Positions 41,204 through 49,396 of a DNA stretch of 64,000 nt are shown here, piece by piece. How positions within the stretch are numbered: the stretch's first letter is position 1; every line of letters starts with the position of its first letter. A program made the position numbers and the translations under genes. The notes beneath the pieces were generated by a model that saw only the letters and a program-made list of their open reading frames with translations, was not told the DNA's origin and did no database searches. Source of the stretch: JAGXLC01 sp964585385 (GTDB taxonomy: Bacteria; Bacteroidota; Bacteroidia; Bacteroidales; UBA12077); contig CAZPDP010000002.1 of NCBI GenBank assembly GCA_964585385.1, positions 186,001-250,000 of the forward strand, written 5' to 3'.

Positions 41204-41848
41204 CTACCAATATTTCATTTTATATGCACTGTCCCAGAAAAACCATTCGTATTCAGCAGATCTGATGAATTGTTGTTCCATACGTTTTTTTATGGAAGAA
41301 TTGGATGATTCGGCAAGTTCTTCAGTAATTTCCTTAAGTCTTTCGGTAGTTTGGTCAAAGTCAGCACCAGAATATGTATCAATCCATTTTTGGTATTTGT
41401 TATGGGTTGAAGCCTTTTTGTAAATATTCGAGGCTACTTCATTATATAACCAGAAACAGGGCAGAAGGCCAGCAAGAGCTTCTTCAAAGCTTTTATAAGC
41501 AACGGAGCATAAAAGAAAATTGGCATAAGATTCTGTCGAAAGAGCTGTTTTCTCTGCTTTTTTAACGTTAAAAGTCTTCATATAATGGCTATGCAATTCC
41601 CGTTCGATTTCCAGACCCTCGTTGGCAAAACGAAGGAATTCGATCAATTGATCATGTGATGGAGTTTTTGCTGCCAGCGCTGCCAGCGCTCTTGAATATT
41701 CACCAATGTAGACAGCATCCTGGGATAGGTAAAATGAAAATTTTTGCTCATCAAGGGTTCCCTTTGCCAGTTCCTGGTTAAAAGGATGTTCGATTATTTT
41801 TTGATATATGTTTTCAGAAGCTTTCCAGAAGTTGTTTAAGTTGTACAT
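41204..41848 (-). CDS. tenA: TenA-family aminopyrimidine aminohydrolase / thiaminase II
   Basis: A 214-residue all-helical TenA. It hydrolyses aminopyrimidine breakdown products of thiamine to HMP for salvage. The active-site Cys lies in LLPCFWLYNEVAS (lPC.wlY motif), C-terminal Glu in EWFFWDSAYKMK, and ...SQDAVYIGEYSRAL matches the N-terminal substrate pocket. Last gene of the TPP-controlled operon, 8 bp after thiD. Confidence 0.92.
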   Translation of the reverse strand: MYNLNNFWKASENIYQKIIEHPFNQELAKGTLDEQKFSFYLSQDAVYIGEYSRALAALAAKTPSHDQLIEFLRFANEGLEIERELHSHYMKTFNVKKAEKTALSTESYANFLLCSVAYKSFEEALAGLLPCFWLYNEVASNIYKKASTHNKYQKWIDTYSGADFDQTTERLKEITEELAESSNSSIKKRMEQQFIRSAEYEWFFWDSAYKMKYW

Positions 41849-41856
41849 AATATTTG

Positions 41857-42675
41857 TTAGTTCCAGTATTTGTAAAAATGATGAACAGGCCCATGTCCGT
41901 GTCCTACTTTATATTGGGCTCCTTCAAGAATGGACTGGTGAATGTATTCAAGCCCTGCTTTAATTGCTTCTTTTAAAGGTTTGCCAAGAGCAAGATGCGA
42001 AGCAATGGCAGAAGAGAGTGTACAACCGGTTCCGTGTGTGTTTTCAGTATCTATTCTTTTAGATGGGATCTCAATGAGCTCCTCTTTTTCCGGTATGTGC
42101 AGTATGTCTATCAGTTCTTCGCCCCGAAAATGCCCAGCTTTGAGAAGGATAGCTCTTGCGCCGGTCTGACTCAGATCCTTTGCAGCCTGAACAAAGTCTT
42201 TTTTTGTTTCAATCTTTCTGTTGAGTATAATTTCTGCTTCAGGAAGATTTGGGGTGATAACTGTAGCAACGGGAAGCATTTCATTAATTAAGGCTGAAAT
42301 GGCTTCATCCCGGAGTAGCTTATCTCCTGAAGTAGCTACCATAACCGGGTCAACCACGATATTTTCCAGTTTGTATGCATTCAATGCTTCCACTACTACC
42401 TTTATCACTTCGGAGCTGTGCAGCATGCCAATTTTTACTGCATCCACCCCTATGTCCTCTACTACAGCTTCAATCTGTTTGCGAATCATTTCCGTTGGAA
42501 TGGGATGAATGTCGAAAACCCTTTTGGTATTCTGTGCTGTAATGGCTGTAATAGCCGACATTCCGTATACACCATTTGCGGAAAAAGTTTTCAGGTCGGC
42601 CTGTATTCCTGCACCGCCCCCGCTGTCAGATCCAGCGATTGTCAATGCTTTATTGTAATGTTTGCTGTTTTTCAT
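41857..42675 (-). CDS. thiD: Hydroxymethylpyrimidine/phosphomethylpyrimidine kinase
   Basis: 272-residue ribokinase-fold enzyme that phosphorylates HMP to HMP-P and then HMP-PP. GSDSGGGAGIQADLKTF (substrate loop), VVDPVMVATSGDKLL and NTHGTGCTLSSAIASHLALG (anion hole, catalytic Cys) are intact. Lies 11 bp after thiL. Confidence 0.95.
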   Translation of the reverse strand: MKNSKHYNKALTIAGSDSGGGAGIQADLKTFSANGVYGMSAITAITAQNTKRVFDIHPIPTEMIRKQIEAVVEDIGVDAVKIGMLHSSEVIKVVVEALNAYKLENIVVDPVMVATSGDKLLRDEAISALINEMLPVATVITPNLPEAEIILNRKIETKKDFVQAAKDLSQTGARAILLKAGHFRGEELIDILHIPEKEELIEIPSKRIDTENTHGTGCTLSSAIASHLALGKPLKEAIKAGLEYIHQSILEGAQYKVGHGHGPVHHFYKYWN

Positions 42676-42686
42676 AATTCAAGGGG

Positions 42687-43688
42687 TTAAAAATGTGAGT
42701 AACCTTTTTTTAATCGTCTGATAATTTCTCCTTTTCTTGTATAGGTGATTTCCGGTTTCCCTTTTTTTACCGAACCTATGAGATATAGGGGGTTGCCAAA
42801 TTTATTACTGAATGCTTCAGATATGGAATTGAATTCCTCTTTATCGATGGTGAGCAGTAAAACATAATCTTCTCCACCTGACAGGGCTAATTCGTAGGGA
42901 TTCCAGTTTTGCTCTGTGGCAAGCTTTCTTAATTCATCTGATATGGGAACATCCTCAAACTCGATAGTTCCATGAATACCGGAAGCTTTACATATATGGC
43001 CCAGGTCTGAACTAATGCCGTCAGAAACATCAATCATGGCATGAACTGCTTTAAACTTTGAAAGCCATTTCCCTTCAGCGAGGTGAGGGTAGGGAGTTAA
43101 ATGCTGCTCCAATAGTTTTGAGCCTTCATTTTCCTTTTCCAGGTCATTTAAAATAATTTGAAGACCTCCGGCTGAGTCTCCAACCTGACCCGTAACACAT
43201 ATTAAATCTCCTTCTTTAGCAGCGCTCCGGAATTTTATGTTGTCGTTCTGAATTTCTCCTGTTACACCGACGTTGATTATTATTTTATCCTCACAACTTG
43301 TAGTGTCACCGCCCATCAAGGGTACATTCTCCTTCTGACTTAATGCTTTAAATCCTTTTACAAATTCTTCCATCCAATCAACCTCAATTTCTTTGGGCAG
43401 ACCTATAGACAGATAGGATGCAACAGGGGATCCTCCCATTGCAGCAATATCACTTAGGTTTACGGCCAGCGATTTGAATCCCAATTGATAGGGTGTTATC
43501 TTGTCCCGCAGGAAGTGCGTTTTTTCAATGAGCATATCCGTAGTGAAAATGTGAGAAACTTTTTCACTTAAAGGGATAATAGAGCAGTCATCCCCAATAC
43601 CTGTGGTGTTTTTTCGTATCAACTCTTTGAACTCGGGGGCTATTAATTCTTCAATCAGTCCAAACTCACCTAAATTTGATAGCTTCAT
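42687..43688 (-). CDS. thiL: Thiamine-monophosphate kinase
   Basis: A 333-residue PurM-like ATP-grasp-fold enzyme that makes the active cofactor TPP from TMP. GIGDDCSIIPLSEK (Mg/ATP Asp pair), MGGDTTSCEDKII, VTGQVGDSAGGLQIIL and MIDVSDGISSDLGHI are present. 49 bp separate it from thiE, the largest gap within the operon. Confidence 0.94.
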   Translation of the reverse strand: MKLSNLGEFGLIEELIAPEFKELIRKNTTGIGDDCSIIPLSEKVSHIFTTDMLIEKTHFLRDKITPYQLGFKSLAVNLSDIAAMGGSPVASYLSIGLPKEIEVDWMEEFVKGFKALSQKENVPLMGGDTTSCEDKIIINVGVTGEIQNDNIKFRSAAKEGDLICVTGQVGDSAGGLQIILNDLEKENEGSKLLEQHLTPYPHLAEGKWLSKFKAVHAMIDVSDGISSDLGHICKASGIHGTIEFEDVPISDELRKLATEQNWNPYELALSGGEDYVLLLTIDKEEFNSISEAFSNKFGNPLYLIGSVKKGKPEITYTRKGEIIRRLKKGYSHF

Positions 43689-43737
43689 TTTATCTGCTTC
43701 CTTCTTTTAATTGTAACCCAAATTTCCTGAAAAAATC

Positions 43738-44391
43738 CTATTTGTCCAAAAATTTCCCTTTGTGTACTTCCTGTAATAGTTTTTTGGCAGCCTCTTTAGG
43801 TTCTTCAGCAGAGCATATTCCGGAGACTACAGCCACGCCATCTGCTCCTGCTTTAATAATTTCCGCCGCATTATGTTCCTTTATGCTACCAATAGCAACA
43901 GCAGGATGCCTGGATATTTCAGAGATTTTTTTTACTCCTTCTGTGCCCAGCTCTTTTCTCAGTTCCTTTTTTGTGGGAGTAACAAAAACCGGGCTAATAG
44001 CGATATAGTCCACATTAAAATCGTTGGCTTTCCTGGCTTGTTCATAGCTTTCCACAGACCACCCGATGATTTTATTCTCTCCCAGAATCTGGCGGGCTAA
44101 ATGATAAGGCATATCATTCTGACCAAGATGCACCCCGTCAGCATCCACTGCCAGGGCCACATCAATCCGGTCGTTTATCAGCAACGGAACACCAAAGGGG
44201 CGAAGAAGCTTTTTGATGAGCATCGCCTCTTCTACAAAATCCCGGGTCTCCATCTCTTTTTCCCTGAGTTGTACCATCGTTACTCCTCCTTTTACCGCTT
44301 CTTCCACTACCCGGGTAAGAGGTCTGCCCAGGGACAGACCTCTGTCAGTTACAAGATAAAGATCAAGATTGAGTTTTTTTTCTGCCATCAT
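43738..44391 (-). CDS. thiE: Thiamine-phosphate synthase
   Basis: A 217-residue TIM barrel that joins HMP-PP and thiazole phosphate. YLVTDRGLSLGRPL, MVQLREKEMETRDFVEEA, LLINDRIDVALAVDADGVHL followed by GQNDM, and IGWSVESYEQ are the family motifs. Overlaps thiM by 4 bp, so translation is coupled. Confidence 0.95.
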   Translation of the reverse strand: MMAEKKLNLDLYLVTDRGLSLGRPLTRVVEEAVKGGVTMVQLREKEMETRDFVEEAMLIKKLLRPFGVPLLINDRIDVALAVDADGVHLGQNDMPYHLARQILGENKIIGWSVESYEQARKANDFNVDYIAISPVFVTPTKKELRKELGTEGVKKISEISRHPAVAIGSIKEHNAAEIIKAGADGVAVVSGICSAEEPKEAAKKLLQEVHKGKFLDK

Positions 44392-45182
44392 ACTTTCATT
44401 CTTTTCCGGATTTCTTTTTCATCAATTGTATACAACGCGTCCAAAAATCTGGTTTGGAATGTACCCGGTGCATCCGCTTCTTCACCGGCCATTTCGCCTG
44501 CTATACCCATTATGAGCATGGCTTCTGCGGCTGCTGTAAGATAGTCGTTGTTTATAGCAGCAAAAGCGCCGGTTACTGATGATGCAGCACATCCGGTCCC
44601 GGTTATTTTACCCATGAGGGAGTGGCCATTGGAAACTTCATGAACTGTTTTTCCATCGGTAATATAGTCTGTTTTACCGCTGATGCTAATTACAGCCCCG
44701 GTTTTATCAGCAAGTTGCTTTGCAATTTCAATAGCCTCTTCTGGTGATGCTGTACTGTCTACTCCCTTTGTTTTCATTTCAGCCTGTACGATAGCCATAA
44801 TTTCCGAGGCATTTCCACGAATCACCTGGGGTTTAATATTCTCAATGATATCGTGAGCCGTGTCGGTTCTTAGCTTCGTGGCACCCGCTCCTACCGGGTC
44901 CAGAACAACAGGCTTGCCTTTTTCCCTTGCAGCTTTGCCTGCAATATCCATGGCTTCAATCCAGTGTTTGCTAAGTGTCCCAATGTTTATCACAAGGGCG
45001 GAAGCAATTGATACCATATCTTCCATCTCCTCTTTAGCATGTGCCATAACAGGAGAGGCGCCAAGTGATAAGAGCGTGTTCGCGGTACTGTTCATTACCA
45101 CGTAATTGGTAATATTATGAATAAGGGGCGCTGTTTCCCTTACTTTCTTTAAATCTTCAATTAATTGTTTCTGGTCAATCAT
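44388..45182 (-). CDS. thiM: Hydroxyethylthiazole kinase
   Basis: 264 residues. It phosphorylates the salvaged thiazole alcohol. LIHNITNYVVMNSTANTLL (substrate), VVLDPVGAGATKLRT and MGKITGTGCAASSVTGAFAA (catalytic Cys) are typical. The presence of thiM and tenA without thiC, thiG or thiH in the operon indicates salvage rather than full synthesis. Confidence 0.95.
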   Translation of the reverse strand: MIDQKQLIEDLKKVRETAPLIHNITNYVVMNSTANTLLSLGASPVMAHAKEEMEDMVSIASALVINIGTLSKHWIEAMDIAGKAAREKGKPVVLDPVGAGATKLRTDTAHDIIENIKPQVIRGNASEIMAIVQAEMKTKGVDSTASPEEAIEIAKQLADKTGAVISISGKTDYITDGKTVHEVSNGHSLMGKITGTGCAASSVTGAFAAINNDYLTAAAEAMLIMGIAGEMAGEEADAPGTFQTRFLDALYTIDEKEIRKRMKV

Positions 45183-45193
45183 ATAACCTCCTT

Positions 45194-45916
45194 TTATTTG
45201 ATTGCAGTGATAGCTACATAATTTCCTTCCTTGTAGCCTTCTTTGGGTTCTTCAAATTCATCGTTTGAATACAGCGGATGTGTGGTTAGTGTTTGAAAGT
45301 ACTGAAATTCTGAAAAACCTGCTTTTTTGAGTGCTTCCACTTTTTCGGGGGTGGTTCTCCAATTGGCATCTTTAACAAATTCGATGGGATACACTGAGTC
45401 AGGTTTAACCCCTTCGAACATTTTGTGGTCCCATGTGCCAAGGGTTTTTGCAAGGTTGTAAAGCAACGCAAAGGAACCGTCTTTCGGTACATCAATGACT
45501 ACAATACGGCCGCTTTTTTTCAGCGCGTAGTAAGATTTTTCAAAAGCCGTATGGATGTCGCTGATATAGCTGGGCGTACCATTGAATAATATGGTGTCGT
45601 ATTCTTCGGTTCCCAATTTACCCTCCTCAGCGGTTCCAATAGTTACTTTCATTCCCCTCTTCCGGGCAATTTCTGCCATAGCTTCCGAAGGTTCAATACC
45701 TTCTTCCACGGTGATGCCATAATCTTTTTTTAGGAATGATTCAAACAAGCCGCTGCCGCATCCAACTGAAAGCGTTCTGCCCGGATCACCCAGGGCCCGG
45801 GCTACCAGTGCTACCTCAGAACGGAGCAGGGTTTCATTTTCCATAAACCATGCATCGTACTCGTTTGCATATTGATCAAATGAAAGCTTTTTGTTTGTTT
45901 GTGTTTTCGTATTCAT
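45194..45916 (-). CDS. SAM-dependent class I methyltransferase, first gene of the TPP operon
   Basis: About 240 residues from the ATG at 45916 (MNTKTQTNKK). The SAM loop is TLSVGCGSGLFESFL, followed by the acidic GIEPSEAM. A longer frame starting at 45967 would begin inside the riboswitch terminator and is rejected. It lies directly behind the riboswitch and 11 bp before thiM. Its substrate is unknown and it is not a standard thiamine enzyme. A role in salvage of a methylated precursor or breakdown product is conceivable. Confidence 0.85.
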   Translation of the reverse strand: MNTKTQTNKKLSFDQYANEYDAWFMENETLLRSEVALVARALGDPGRTLSVGCGSGLFESFLKKDYGITVEEGIEPSEAMAEIARKRGMKVTIGTAEEGKLGTEEYDTILFNGTPSYISDIHTAFEKSYYALKKSGRIVVIDVPKDGSFALLYNLAKTLGTWDHKMFEGVKPDSVYPIEFVKDANWRTTPEKVEALKKAGFSEFQYFQTLTTHPLYSNDEFEEPKEGYKEGNYVAITAIK

Positions 45917-45935
45917 ACCATATAGTTTTAAAATT

Positions 45936-45976
45936 AAAAAAGCCGTTTTCTTGCACTTGCAGCGCAAAAAAACGGC
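45936..45976 (-). terminator. Intrinsic terminator of the TPP riboswitch
   Basis: Minus-strand stem of 13 bp (GCCGTTTTTTTGC with GCAAGAAAACGGC, one mismatch) followed by six T, just before the methyltransferase ATG. With the aptamer upstream this indicates transcriptional attenuation. Confidence 0.85.
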
Positions 45977-46002
45977 CTGATAATGAATGGTTATAACTCA
46001 TT

Positions 46003-46085
46003 ACCGTTTCCCTGCGCTGTGATTAAACAGATCAGGTTCAAAGGGTTTAATCTCAGCCTGCCGGATGCAAGCACCCCCGAACGGT
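46003..46085 (-). promoter_or_regulatory. TPP riboswitch (THI element)
   Basis: The minus strand reads ACCGTTCGGGGGTGC, then GGCTGAGATTAAACC, CCTTTGAACCTGATCTG and CACAGCGCAGGGAAACGGT. These are the canonical conserved blocks of the thiamine pyrophosphate aptamer, with closing P1 stem ACCGTT/AACGGT. A further hairpin (46 nt downstream region 45980-46002) may act as part of the switch. It controls the six-gene operon to its left. Confidence 0.95.
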
Positions 46086-46336
46086 ATTTAAATCTGTCAT
46101 TTTGTTAAAGAACTCTTTTCAAATTCATATACAAAATTACAAAAGATTTGTTTAATGAGGTTCTACAATAAAATATTGTTATGCTTTCTTTTTTCAAACA
46201 TAATACCTTGGTGGCGAAAAAAAGAATACCATTAAGACTCTAAAACTCTAAGATGCACTAAGCTTGAAATAATTCAGGAATTTGCGGTAAAAAATCAGTG
46301 TATATCCGTCTCATCTGTGTCATCCACGTTCCATTA

Positions 46337-46580
46337 GCGGAGAAGGGGGGATTATTCGCTACGCGCAACCGGCAGGCACACAAGGCTGCTTATGATCCCT
46401 TACGGCGCAAACTTTTTCATTAATAAAAAGATTTAATTTTGGTAAAAGAACTACCACGCGGAGAAGGGGGGATTATTCGCTACGCGCAAATAGCAGGCGC
46501 ACAAGGCTGCTCATGATCCCTTATGAATTCTGCTGGTATTATGGGTTGAGTGCTTAATGAATGGATTAAGGTTTTTTTTG
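46337..46580. repeat. Two tandem ~121-bp blocks each starting with the tRNA-Ser 3' tip
   Basis: The 17-nt string gcggagaaggggggatt begins at 46337 and 46458, and in the tRNA-Ser gene at 46580 (periods 121 and 122 bp). In the first two copies it is followed by attcgctacgcgcaa and about 35 more nearly identical bases, whereas the tRNA continues with cgaacccc. The rest of the 495-bp region 46086-46580 is AT-rich with no gene. Confidence 0.8.
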
Positions 46581-46669
46581 CGGAGAAGGGGGGATTCGAA
46601 CCCCCGGTCCCGAAGACTCGGGACAACGGTTTTCGAGACCGCCGCATTCGACCACTCTGCCACTTCTCC
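46581..46669 (-). tRNA. tRNA-Ser(CGA)
   Basis: 89 nt with a long variable arm. Acceptor GGAGAAG pairs with CTTCTCC, anticodon loop CTCGAAA gives CGA, variable arm CCCGAGTCTTCGGG, T arm GGGGGTTCGAATCCCCC. CCA is not encoded. Confidence 0.95.
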
Positions 46670-47068
46670 AAAAAGAAAAGTTCACATTCTATTACAAATT
46701 TAGAAAAAATTGGTTGACTCGTTTCTTTGGTAAATCGATTTCTGCATTAAGGTTTTGTTGTGGAAGCGAAACTAAATCTGAAAGTTCTTTAACAAGTTGT
46801 TTTTACCACAGAGAAAACAGAGAATACACAGAGTGCCACAGAGTTGTTATTTCGCGAGAACTCCGTTTGTGCTCAGGATATTCTGTGGTATTTAATGGAG
46901 TTGTTTGTTATTAAGATGAAATGAATTATTTAGCCCGAATAATTCACTGAATTAATCCTATCTCCGATTATGAATAAATTCAAAGTTTTCGTATAGAGGA
47001 TAAAACTTAATGAACGAAAAGCTTAGTTTATTGTCCTCATTAATAGGAAATCATAAAATCAAACTGCT
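46670..47068. other. Intergenic region with dispersed short repeats
   Basis: No gene seen. Contains ccacagagaaaacagag / cacagagtgccacagag words (46805-46845), the same family as the ctctgtg words in the 347-bp repeats, and at 46930-46967 a second copy of the tagcccgaataattca motif found at 26218-26254. Confidence 0.5.
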
Positions 47069-47935
47069 ATGACAACAGGATTTATCGGATTAGGCATTAT
47101 GGGCAGCAGGATGGCTGCCAACCTTGCCAAAGAAAATTACAATCTACTGGTTTTCAACCGTACGAAAAAAAAAGCCAACGAGCTACTAAAGTATTCCAAT
47201 GTTGAATGGGCAGAAAACATGGCAGAAATAGCAGCTAAGGCAGATGTTCTCTTTACTATGCTTTCAGCGCCTGATGCTGTCCGTACTTATGCTATAGGAG
47301 AAGAAGGCTTCCTCAACAAAATGAAGAAAGGGACCATCTGGATCGACTCAAGTACTGTGAACCCTTCATTTTCTTTACAGATGGCGAAAGAAAGCAAGGC
47401 CAGGGGAATTCATTTTGTCGATGCCCCTGTGGCTGGTTCTAAGGCTCCGGCAGAAAGTGGGGAATTGCTTTTTCTCGTTGGTGGAGAAAAAGAGGTTGTA
47501 GAGAAATGTGTTCCCTATTTTAATACGATGGGTAAGAATTATGTGCATGTTGGAAAAAATTCCAAAGGCACCTCACTGAAAATGGTTTTTAATCTCCTTT
47601 TAGGCCAGGCTATGTATGCATTCTCTGAAGGAATGACCCTGGGGGAGGCATTGGGTATTGATAAAGAAATGCTATTCAATGTGCTTTTGAAATCTCCAGT
47701 CGTAGCTCCCTTTGTTACATTGAAAAAGGATAAAATGGACAAAGGGGATTATGAATCTGAGTTTCCGATGCAATGGATGCAAAAAGACCTTCAGCTTGCA
47801 TCCCAGACAGCCTATGAGAAAGGGATAGCTTTGCCCGGTGTAAATGTTATCAAAGAGATTTATTCTATGGCTAAAAATGCGGAATACGCCGAAAAAGATT
47901 TTTCTGCAATCTATGAATATATGAAAAATCAGTAA
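47069..47935 (+). CDS. NAD(P)-dependent beta-hydroxyacid dehydrogenase (HIBADH family)
   Basis: 288 residues. Rossmann loop GFIGLGIMGSRMAANLAKE with NRTKKKA suggesting NADP preference (Arg after the second beta strand), substrate-binding DAPVAGSKAPAESGELLFLV, and catalytic Lys region GTSLKMVFNLLLGQ. This resembles the GLYR1/succinic-semialdehyde reductase branch more than true 3-hydroxyisobutyrate dehydrogenases, so the substrate is open. Monocistronic, convergent with the DUF2147 gene. Confidence 0.9.
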   Translation: MTTGFIGLGIMGSRMAANLAKENYNLLVFNRTKKKANELLKYSNVEWAENMAEIAAKADVLFTMLSAPDAVRTYAIGEEGFLNKMKKGTIWIDSSTVNPSFSLQMAKESKARGIHFVDAPVAGSKAPAESGELLFLVGGEKEVVEKCVPYFNTMGKNYVHVGKNSKGTSLKMVFNLLLGQAMYAFSEGMTLGEALGIDKEMLFNVLLKSPVVAPFVTLKKDKMDKGDYESEFPMQWMQKDLQLASQTAYEKGIALPGVNVIKEIYSMAKNAEYAEKDFSAIYEYMKNQ

Positions 47936-47951
47936 TTTGTTATTACCTCAT

Positions 47952-48410
47952 TTACCTTTCGGAATACTCCCTTGTCCATTGAGTCTCTCTGCCGAGAAGG
48001 GATATTCCGATATATCCTTTTACATATAAGACTTTGTCATTTCCGTCTTCGAACCACATGTTGCAATCATAAGTTTTCCCGCTTTTGGGATCGTATATTT
48101 TCCCGTCTTCCCATCGCTCATCATCCTCATCGTATTCAAAATGTTTTAAGATTTGCAATCCCATAATCTTTCTGTTCCTTAAATCTTCATCCGGGTTCTC
48201 ATCATCCCTTTTTATAGAACCATCATCTTCATAGGGCTCTTCCAGCCATACGATTTTGCCGTAATATTTTCCGTTGTTTTCGTAGATTTTTACCTGGGAT
48301 TCACCCTCTGAAGTGAGCCAGTAACCGGTAACTGAGGAGGCATTTTGTGAAAACCCTTTAGAGTATAGAAAAAGGGGCAACAGGAAAAAAGCAAATAGGT
48401 ATCTTTTCAT
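47952..48410 (-). CDS. DUF2147-family exported protein
   Basis: 152 residues with a signal peptide (MKRYLFAFFLLPLFLYSKG) and the DUF2147 domain: GYWLTSEGESQVKIYENNGK, GLQILKHFEY, GKIYDPKSGKTYDCNMWF, VKGYIGISLLGRETQWTR. Small secreted beta-barrel-like (lipocalin-like) proteins of unknown ligand. Confidence 0.9.
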   Translation of the reverse strand: MKRYLFAFFLLPLFLYSKGFSQNASSVTGYWLTSEGESQVKIYENNGKYYGKIVWLEEPYEDDGSIKRDDENPDEDLRNRKIMGLQILKHFEYDEDDERWEDGKIYDPKSGKTYDCNMWFEDGNDKVLYVKGYIGISLLGRETQWTREYSER

Positions 48411-48460
48411 AATACATAGTTTTATACTAAATTTTCAGAAAAATACGAAGAATTTGCGGT

Positions 48461-49087
48461 TTATACAAAGCCTTTTTCATAGGCTTGTTTTACGAGCCCG
48501 GCGGAGTTTTTTACATCAAATTTGAAAAGAAGGTTTCTGCGGTAGGTTTCAACAGTTGTTATGCTAATATGGAGATACAGGGCTATTTCTTTGGTACTTT
48601 TTTCATCGAGAACGAGTTCCAGTACCTGTCTTTCTCTTCTTGTTAAATCCGGGAGTTCTTCCTTGTTAGAATGATTAAAAAAGAATTTTTCCTTTATTCC
48701 CTCCTCAAAATAGATCCCCTTTTCAACCATTTGCTCTATAGCGTAAATTAGTTTCTTCGATTCTGATGATTTATCCAGCAAACCATTTACACCATTCAGG
48801 AGTATTTTTTTTATTTTCCAGGTTTCTAAATTCCTGGTATATATTAATACCTTTAATTCCGGGAACAGGAGGCGAATTTTTTTTACCAGTTTGATTCCCT
48901 CTGGAAAAGGCGAGGGGATATCCATTATTAGAAGGTCGGGTTGTAGTTTTTTTATGCATGAGGTTAACCTTCTTGCATCATTTATAGTAAGCAAATCTTT
49001 ATACCGGGTGTCTTTACCAAAAAGATATTTAATACCGTAAAATATTATTTCCTCATTATCAAATACCAGAATACTTAGATTCTTCAT
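48461..49087 (-). CDS. NarL/LuxR-family response regulator (orphan)
   Basis: 208 residues. The N-terminal receiver has phosphoacceptor Asp in PDLLIMDIPSP, Thr in LIYTRN and Lys in GLLDKSSES. The first acidic pocket reads FDNEE rather than the usual DD. The C-terminal LuxR HTH is LTRRERQVLELVLDEKSTKE, then IALYLHISITTVETYRR. No histidine kinase gene is nearby. Located just upstream of and divergent from the 10-kb surface-protein operon, so it is a candidate regulator of it. Confidence 0.9.
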   Translation of the reverse strand: MKNLSILVFDNEEIIFYGIKYLFGKDTRYKDLLTINDARRLTSCIKKLQPDLLIMDIPSPFPEGIKLVKKIRLLFPELKVLIYTRNLETWKIKKILLNGVNGLLDKSSESKKLIYAIEQMVEKGIYFEEGIKEKFFFNHSNKEELPDLTRRERQVLELVLDEKSTKEIALYLHISITTVETYRRNLLFKFDVKNSAGLVKQAYEKGFV

Positions 49088-49353
49088 GATTAAGAGTTGT
49101 TAATAACTAGCAAGTTAAGTAAATGTAATTAAAGTAACTAAGTTATTAAGTAAAATAATTATTGTCAAATGTATTGGAAAAAGGACGGAATATATTTGAC
49201 GAATTAAATTTTTAATGTTATAAAACCATCAATTTCATCGATTTATATATTTCCAATCCCACTATTTCCAAAGCATTTTCTTGAATTTTTCATGGTTTTT
49301 AAGGAGTTTTTAATTTACTGTTTTTCAATGAAGAAAAAGATTTTTTTATTCCA

Positions 49354-49361
49354 TACTTTTG
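49354..49361 (+). promoter_or_regulatory. Candidate -7 element of the surface-protein operon
   Basis: TACTTTTG matches TAnnTTTG, 35 bp before the first ATG. The 309-bp region 49088-49396 shared with the response regulator is otherwise AT-rich and featureless. Confidence 0.5.
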
Positions 49362-49396
49362 ATTTAATATTTCTTTACTAACAAAATTTCTAAACT

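Noticed and set aside
45917..45967. Upstream start for the methyltransferase
   Set aside because: The extra 17 codons would be encoded by the riboswitch terminator hairpin.
46480..46671. 63-codon open frame covering tRNA-Ser
   Set aside because: It is the tRNA gene and its downstream repeat read as protein. No protein-like features.
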